NCBI GenBank assembly: GCA_001692895.1
Contig: KV748247.1
Location: 372,001-436,000, forward strand
DNA: 64,000 nt
Reading direction: 5' to 3'
DNA from: Cenococcum geophilum 1.58
Lineage: Eukaryota > Ascomycota > Dothideomycetes > Gloniales > Gloniaceae
Below, piece after piece: positions 57,947 through 64,000 of the stretch. Numbering within the stretch: the stretch's first letter is position 1; each line of letters opens with the position of its first letter. Under the pieces are notes generated by a model, which saw nothing but the letters and a program-made list of their open reading frames with translations, did no database searches and had not been told where the DNA came from. Position numbers and translations under genes: made by a program.

Positions 57947-60800
57947 TGGCTAATCGTCGGTCAGCCGAAAAATCACGTGTTCAGCCAGCCACCTGGGTCA
58001 GATTCGAGGATCTCCTCAGCGCCACCAGCGCCAAGCTGAGGAGATTCGCGTATCTAGGGCCACCTGCTGATCGAGCCGCTGATCAACGCCGACCATAGGG
58101 TAATTAGGGCCATTGAGGCCCCAAGTATATATAAAAAAGTCCTCCCTACCTATCCTTAATTGCGGCAGTATATCTACTATTATACCTACTATATAAGATG
58201 GCGCTAACTAACCGCGTAGAGATTAATATTGCCAATAATGCCGAATTATGCGCTAACGTGCAGTATGTTCTCGCCCTTACGCGTACCATAAGGCCTAAAA
58301 ATATATCTTTAACGTATAATCCAAAGCAGAAGGAGTTTAAGGTAATACCCCCCCCCTTCTAAAAGCATCGCGGCCTATAGCTAATGCGTTGTCTAGCTCT
58401 AGGCCTTCTGTAAACGGAAGTAGTACTATAATAGCGATACCGTTACGGAGGATAAGCTACTTCTCTTCCTTATTAAGGAGGTTATAAGCTAGCCCTTAAA
58501 AGGGAAGAGCTATAAAGCCGATATTAATATACCCTAAGAGGAAACGCGGCTCTTATAGCGGTTAGTTTACGGCTATATTACCGCTCTAACGGACCTCTAT
58601 TAGATGTAAAAAGCTATAAAAATAAATAGCTACCCGTCTCCGCGGGAGGATAGCATTAGGGAGTATCTAAAGACGCTATAGCGGAGGAATATACAGCGCA
58701 AGAAAGAGCAGTTCGCCGATAAGGGTAGAGACACCCTCCTTAACGGCTATACCGAGGACGAGTTCTAAAGCGTCTGCTATAAGCTTTAGGCTAGGGGCGC
58801 CGCCTTATCCCCAGAGTGCTACTTCTACACGCTTGTTAATATCCTACTAGGCCACTATATGCTTACCTACAGCGGCAATAAACGCTTCACCGAGATCTTA
58901 GATCTATTTACCTTTAAGTTTAAGGGTAAAAGCCCTACGCGCTATATGCCCTTAATATTTACTACACGCGTAGGTAAGTAGAACTAGCACGGCCGCCTTA
59001 AAACTATTAGGGCCCTACGGAATAGAAAGCCGCTTATTTATATACTTAGCGGGCTAGCTTTCTATCTCTTATATTGCTAGGATCTTAGTACAGAGCCATT
59101 TCCGGACTTTAGTAGGCGCTTAGCATAGTACAATATACGCCTAATTAAGGGCGGTAGGGACTGTAAGGCGGCCCTCTTATATAACTCGCAGCGAGATTAG
59201 GTCGTAAAGGCCTTCTAGTATATTAGCGTCTTCTTAGAGAAGAAGACGTATATTAGGCAGAGCGCTAACGCTAAGACGGTAGAGCTAAAGGGGGTTAATA
59301 AGAACCAGATTCGGCGCGCTAGGAGGTAGAACTAAGAGTAGATAGTAGGCTATTACTTAAACTCTCTCCCGCGAGAGTTTATAAGGTTAATAGTAGGGCA
59401 CCCCTTATAGATAGGCTGCTTTAAAATCCGCCGTGTAGGTATTACGCCGCCTAATATACTACTATTAATAATATAGCCCGAACTAGGCAAATAGAAGGGC
59501 CGTTTTAGCCTATAGCTATACTAGATTAATAACCTTGCCGCTATAGGGGTCACAAACCTTCTCTTTTACCTCCGTAAGGTTATTCTATAAGACTTAGTAG
59601 CCCTTTATAAGATATTCCTAAGCTATCTAATATAGAGCCACCCTATCTTTTAGTATAAGGCGTATAAGGCCTTTACGTAGGATCTAGAGCCCTATCTATA
59701 GGAAGAGGGGAGCCTAAATTAGCTGTTAATTCTCTACTAGGCTATACTACTCCTTACTAACTAACTAAAGGCTCTACGCGCCGAATATAAGTAGACAGCT
59801 AGCGAGGTTAAGGGCTTATTAGACTATCTAGATAAGTCCTAGTAGGCCTAGTCTTTGCAGCTTTAATTACTAATATCTAGAGGCCTTACATTTCGACTAG
59901 AAGCCCCTTTAGCTATAGCTATAGCAGTAGCTGCGGTATAGCCTTAGGGCCGGTCTACTAACCCCCCGCGTTCGCCTATAGAAGCGGCCCCTTTAGCTCT
60001 ATCTATTATAGGATCTAGTAGATATACATCCGCCTAGGCAAGCGCTGTAGGCTCTTCTTCCTATATAGCTTTGCTACTACCACTACCGCAATAGCTATAG
60101 CCGCAGCCGTAGCCGTAGCTAGAGCCCGGGTCTAGGTCTCTACCTATATACTATATAAGCCGCGCGGTAAACTCCGTATAGGCCCTTTAGTATAAGTGGA
60201 CTAAAGGGCTAGGAGGTAATCCTTCTATAGTAGCGCTAGATTCTAAATAGGGCAGTAAATGGCGGGCCGGCCGGTAAAAGGAGGTTTAATAGTACTCCCT
60301 ACGGCTTAAGGTTATTAAGGAGATTAAGCGGGTCGCGTAGGTCCAGAAGGTTAGCGAGGAAGCGGCTATATAGCAGGTTAATCTATAGCAGGAGCAGATA
60401 TAGTGCTTACTGGATTAGCTTTATAAACGGCTTTAAGCGGGTAAAAAGGCTTTAAAATAGTTATATATATGGCTTCTAATAAGATACTAAGAGGTCCTCT
60501 ATCAAAACCTTCGTCTATAGCCCCCTAGGGGCTCATTTTGGTGCCGTATAAGTTTGATGGGGTGCTTTAGGGTGGTGGCGCGCAACTTAAAACGCGAATA
60601 TCTTCATCAACCCACGGCCGATTCTTACCATTCTAGTGCGAGTAGAAAGCGCTCAGCAGGCTCTACGCATAGCGCTCGACGGGTGTTGAGAGTATGGCGT
60701 TGCTGGCGATCAAAAATCGACTGTGGATATGGGGTAACATCCACAGTCGCTAAACGCACGGACCTCCTCGCCCGCGTAATCGTGACTCAGCCGCTGATCC
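57947..60800 (+). mobile_element. Crypton (tyrosine-recombinase DNA transposon), RIP-degraded
   Basis: The left end TGGCTAATCGTCGGTCAGCC is GC-rich and abuts the LINE remnant. A hairpin (CTGAGGAGATTCGCG versus CGAGGATCTCCTCAG) lies near 58,004-58,048. One gene for a tyrosine recombinase with a GCR1-type DNA-binding C-terminus follows. The right end is not fixed; GACTCAGCCGCTGATCCAGCC near 60,783-60,803 resembles the left end and is a candidate. The last 300 bases are not RIP-biased, unlike the gene. Cryptons leave no long duplications, so boundaries are soft. Confidence 0.75.
58198..60490 (+). pseudogene. Crypton tyrosine recombinase with GCR1_C-type domain
   Basis: ATG at 58,198 begins MALTNRVEINIANNAELC. 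The frame shifts near the run of C at about 58,350, after which one frame (with stops at Gln/Trp positions) continues to TAA at 60,488. The N-terminal part has PLKGKSYKADINIP and a GYITALTDLY segment. The recombinase core has SPTRYMPLIFTTR near 58,931-58,970, GLAFYLLY near 59,052, and RRAR..N.E..VGYYLNSLPREF near 59,307-59,382, where HxxR and the catalytic Tyr of the family are expected. A Pro/Gln-rich linker lies near 60,060-60,130. The C-terminal domain reads GLGGNPSIVALDSK.GSKWRAGR and YSLRLKVIKEIKRV at about 60,205-60,340. It is inactive. Confidence 0.82.
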
Positions 60801-60839
60801 AGCCATACAAATGTACCTGTGGATATACTATTGGTCTAA

Positions 60840-60933
60840 GCTTCTGAGGTAAACAACCAATATTCGCCAATATTGATTAGTAACAATATTGATCAATATT
60901 ATTGGCAGTATTGATATTGAAAACCACGCTGCC
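60840..60933 (-). mobile_element. hAT-like terminus with subterminal CAATATTGAT repeats
   Basis: ATTGAAAACCACGCTG at 60,918-60,933 matches the right end of the hAT at 26,971-29,556 (ATGGAAAACCACACTG) at 14 of 16 bases. Several CAATATTGAT and ATCAATATTATTG words precede it, including a 16-bp palindrome AATATTGATCAATATT. I found no partner terminus to the left, so this is a truncated element or miniature derivative whose other end was lost, perhaps at the Crypton. Confidence 0.55.
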
Positions 60934-61862
60934 CAAGTCCCGTCGCATGTACAAATCCAAGGTAGAAACTCATGAAATCCAATGTCATTCGTTGCGTGAG
61001 ATTGTATCAGTTGCGTAGTTTTTGAAATATCAACATCAAAGTTGCCAGTTTGGCAGGTCCTTCTCGTCATAGCCCGGTATGAGATGTTGTGTCGAAAAAT
61101 CAGACGAGAAGTGCAGCCGCAACAGCAACGACAAGGAATCAGATATCGACGGCCTGCATAGCTAGAGCAGAGTTGCAGTAGTAGTTTAGCTCCTGTGGAG
61201 AGCCAGTCACGGAGGAGGCTAGAGGAGACAAAGTGGCAGTCGGCTTGTGTGATGGGGAGGAGGCGTGTAAGTGGGAGTTGGCGTTGCGCAGGTGCCGTTG
61301 GGTGGACCGAAGGAGACACAGGAGTGGTATGAATGAGCTGGAGATGGGCTCGGGCCCGGGCTCGGGTTGGGACTAACCGAGGAAGAACCGTCCTGCTGGC
61401 AGGGGTACCAATCCAGTGGGCTTCAACCGTTGAAGTCATTTAAGCAAGTCTTGTACGTGCCGTACTCGAGGCGATTACAAGTAGCATAAACTTTCATAAC
61501 AGCACACGCCACATCGTTCTAGCGCAAACAGCCTGCAAAGCGGGAGAAAGCAGGAGAAAGCAGGCATTCGGAGCCACCCACCGCCATCCCAGCGGGCAGA
61601 GATCGTAGTGGCCGATGCCGGGGACAGGCTGCCGGCGGCCACTCAGGGTCGAGCTACGAAGAGACGTTGGTCCGCGAAAGGGCCGGACCACGCCAGCTGA
61701 GATGCACAAAATCGGGAGAATGAGCAGGGCGCTTTCTCCACATCGATGGCGGTCAAGCCGCACCAATCGCAGCGCCGAGCTGCCTGGGCACGCGACGGTT
61801 GATTCCGTTGGAGATGTGCCTGCAAGTTCGAATATTTGTCGTGTTCAGGGTTGGAGTTGGAG
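60934..61862. other. Balanced-composition segment, no confident gene
   Basis: G+C is normal and RIP bias is absent. A 203-codon minus-strand frame (60,828-61,439, starting MTSTVEAHWIGTPAS) runs across the hAT-like terminus, is rich in Thr, Arg and Cys, and has no recognised domain, so I consider it fortuitous. A CTCGGGCCCGGGCTCGGG stretch lies near 61,348-61,365. The right part would be the 3' flank of the kinase gene. Confidence 0.4.
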
Positions 61863-63295
61863 TCACGAGTCGGTGAGGAGCTCGCGGGCGCTGGGCCGCT
61901 TATCAGGATCCCATCGGAGCATCTTGAGCGCGAAATTGAGAAATGCAGTCTTGCTTTCCCCTACAAGGGACGTCAAAGAGTCCTCCAGCGACGTCTGGGG
62001 GATATCCACTGAATTCTTCCACAGGCCTTCAACATTAGTATCTATTTAGAGCTATCAACATGAGCAAGCTTACCTTCTGCAGTCCAGTAGTTTGCGCTTT
62101 CACTGGACCGTTGCAGAAATTCGAGTGGAGGCGGCCGGAGCAATGCAACCATTTCTGCAAGGTGCTGAACTGCCGAGTGGCGACCATCTAGTCCCCTGGC
62201 GTCGAGGAGATGCCGACTTTCGAGAAGATCCCACATCTGTTCCCGAATTAGTTCAACGTCCGCACTCCTCTCAGATCCCAGAAGACACGCGCGAAAACAG
62301 AGTAGGAAAATTGCGGATGCACTCACCAGGACCCCAACGTTCCAAATGTCCGCCTTTGACGTCCACTCCATCCCGAGAAGGACCTCTGGAGCACGATACA
62401 TATCGGGCTGGATACTACCCTGGTGTCGGTCTCCGATTCGGGCTTCACCAAAATCGGAGAGAATAGGCAGCCCAAATCTCTTCAAATTACCGTTGCGACG
62501 GAAGGGGCGTGACTGGTAGATGATCTGGTCGCCGATCATTTTTCTCGCGCTTGGCTGGGATTCTTCTTCCTGATACCATTCAACGAAGACGGAAGTATCG
62601 TTGCTTCCGATGATAATGTTCTTGGCCTGGATATCTGTCCCACTAATGAGCTAACATCCATGCAAGGTTGAAATGAGAATTGTACCTGTATGTGTGACAT
62701 GCGCCTCCGTGTGCAGAAAGTCAAGCGCAAGAAGAAGTTGCTGCGCTACTCCCCTAACCAGGTCCTTGTTGAGCCGGGGTGGATCGAATGTTACCTGAAA
62801 GTGGAGAAGGCTCGTTAAAAGTGGTTCTTGAACAATACATTGATGCTTTCCCCAGCTTCCATCGATTTCGAAATTGTCGAGCATGGTGCGAATGACACTT
62901 CTGCAAGGGTGGCTCTCTGGGTTGATGTTCGACAGATGGCGCAGCACTTCAACTTCTGTTGGACTTCGAAGAGTAAATGTAGACTTTTAACGCTACATAG
63001 CGATGATCCCTAAATGCTACCAGCTGGGATTTGGGTGCTCGCACCAAAGGTCTCGACAAAACCACACCGTGGAATTGGCTCCAAAACCCAATTAAGACAG
63101 AACTTGGTATCGGGAATGGTACACGTCGCCGAGCCGAACCGGGTAGTAAAAATTTCTTTCGTAGGCTGGCATTCGTTCCTCCTCGATTTTGGTCGCGGAA
63201 TCGAGGTGAAGAAAGCCAAATGTCCTCACAGATCGTGGCGGGGACGGAGCTCTGGAAAAGAGCATTTGTCTGAATTGGCGAACGGCGTTCATCAT
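61863..63295 (-). pseudogene. SRPK-like serine/threonine protein kinase, probably disabled
   Basis: Exons read on the minus strand: 63,295-63,045; 63,009-62,686; 62,634-62,327; 62,236-62,074; 62,026-61,863 (stop TGA). Introns are GT..AG, of 35, 51, 90 and 47 bp; the last has a TACTAAT branch site. Motifs in order: PVRLGDVYHSRYQVLS, LGFGANSTVWFCRDL (Gly loop), YVALKVY (Lys), EVEVLRHLSNINPESHP, HTDIQAKNI (catalytic Asp, formed across the 51-bp intron), SDFGEARIG, MYRAPEVLLGMEW, ADIWNVG and MLRWDPDKRPSARELL. This is the usual layout of fungal SRPK-type kinases, about 400 residues. Two lesions are seen: TAA at 63,092-63,094 where Lys is expected, and a frameshift near 62,949-62,965. The 35-bp first intron is unusually short. 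It adjoins the repeat compartment. A sequencing error at both sites is a less likely alternative. Confidence 0.72.
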
Positions 63296-63595
63296 GTAAA
63301 TTGTCTGTTGGCCAGCTACGATGGAAGTTTACGCTCTGGTGACTTGGAAAGTTGCACCCATGAGTGTTGAACTGGAAACGCTGTCGCCCAGACATGGTGT
63401 CCGTTGCCAGATCGCTAAAGTGACCATAGACTCTCTTCGAATTTTCACGTGGCTCTCCGAGATTGGGAACCCAGCTTGGTAGATAAGAGGGTCGCTTCCG
63501 CAGTGCAAGGCCAGCAAGGCTTGGCCACTACACGAAGGGATAATTTACTCACGTGATTGATGTCTGACTCACCGCGCACTTGACTCAGCATGCTC
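63296..63595. other. Upstream region of the kinase gene
   Basis: Balanced-composition sequence upstream of the kinase start. I see no second gene and no clear core promoter. Confidence 0.35.
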
Positions 63596-63685
63596 AGACC
63601 AAGAAACAGATGAATATCCGCTGCGCGGATAATCGAATATCCGCAAGCTAACCTATTCGATCGATCCATCTGTTTCTTGGTCTAA
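63596..63685. repeat. 90-bp inverted repeat at the composition boundary
   Basis: Arms AGACCAAGAAACAGATG and CATCTGTTTCTTGGTCT enclose GATAATCGAATATCCGC and related GATATTCG/TATCCGC words. The words resemble subterminal repeats of hAT elements (family knowledge), so it may be a miniature element or a footprint. AT-rich sequence begins just to its right. Confidence 0.75.
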
Positions 63686-64000
63686 GCCACTTTAGCAAGC
63701 TTTTAAAAGCCGAGCCGGTCTATTTGTATGAGGCAAACCATCAACTTTAACGAAATTAATGTAAGCAACTGCTACGTCTATTATCCTGTTAATACCTACA
63801 TTAGAATTGCCTTAATCAGCTCTCTAATTAATGGATTTTCTAGAACCAACTGCTAGCCATAGGCGCATCTAAAAGGCGTTAAAGAAACCCCTCTATTTTG
63901 TCTAGCAGGAGCCAGTCTTCTTAAGCTTTTAACAATAAACTACCCTCTCTATTAACCAATACTGCTGGAGGATTAAGAGATATAGCGGATATAGTGCCCG
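63686..64000. other. Start of another AT-rich region
   Basis: TA-rich, RIP-like composition returns. Short open stretches exist on the plus strand, but no domain can be assigned before the window ends. Probably another degraded repeat. Confidence 0.4.

Noticed and set aside
60828-61439. 203-codon minus-strand frame
   Set aside because: Crosses the hAT-like terminus, has odd composition and no recognisable domain or intron pattern. Left as unassigned.
61643-62466. Several open frames on both strands over the kinase exons
   Set aside because: Shadows in other frames of a GC-balanced coding region; only the minus-strand spliced reading has kinase motifs.

Overview
The window looks like a repeat-rich, AT-rich compartment of a filamentous ascomycete genome, probably a dothideomycete (inference from the transposon families, not a species call). 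From base 1 to about 60,500 almost everything is transposon. The DNA is dominated by TA dinucleotides. Former coding frames can still be read for kilobases, but Gln and Trp codons have become TAA/TAG, and paired LTRs differ almost only by C-to-T and G-to-A changes. This is the signature of repeat-induced point mutation (RIP). No intact transposon gene remains.

Much of the window is one set of nested insertions, which I resolved from LTR pairs and target-site duplications (TSDs). The oldest layer, A4, is a + strand Ty3/gypsy chromovirus whose 3' LTR ends at 52,347. Into A4 went C (another chromovirus, 3' LTR ending at 24,860), D (a Ty1/copia element, 25,249-34,053) and E (a chromovirus, 35,395-51,617). 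C holds A2 (- strand, its 5' part visible at 10,849-12,105) and A3 (- strand, complete, 15,799-23,734). A2 holds A1 (+, ending at 10,848), and A1 holds B (complete chromovirus, 3,405-10,331) and a small solo LTR (210-405). D carries a hAT DNA transposon (26,971-29,556). E carries an unidentified 0.93-kb insert (37,592-38,522), a solo LTR (43,665-43,924) and F, a - strand copia element (45,011-51,113). The 5' ends of A1, A2, C and A4 lie left of the window.

From 52,348 to 60,800 lie separate repeats: a 1.24-kb miniature LTR element G (52,571-53,808), two - strand Tad-like LINE remnants sharing the same 3' end (about 53,903-54,608 and 56,594-57,946), a 1.4-kb minisatellite of about 118 units of 12 bp between them, and a RIP-damaged Crypton (tyrosine-recombinase transposon with a GCR1-type C-terminal domain).

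Base composition becomes balanced at about 60,500-60,550. The stretch up to about 63,690 has a hAT-like terminus, an unassigned segment, and one recognisable host-type gene: a multi-exon SRPK-like protein kinase on the - strand (61,863-63,295). It keeps its catalytic motifs but carries a stop codon and a frameshift. A 90-bp inverted repeat sits just before the sequence turns AT-rich again at the right edge. No tRNA, rRNA or CRISPR was recognised.
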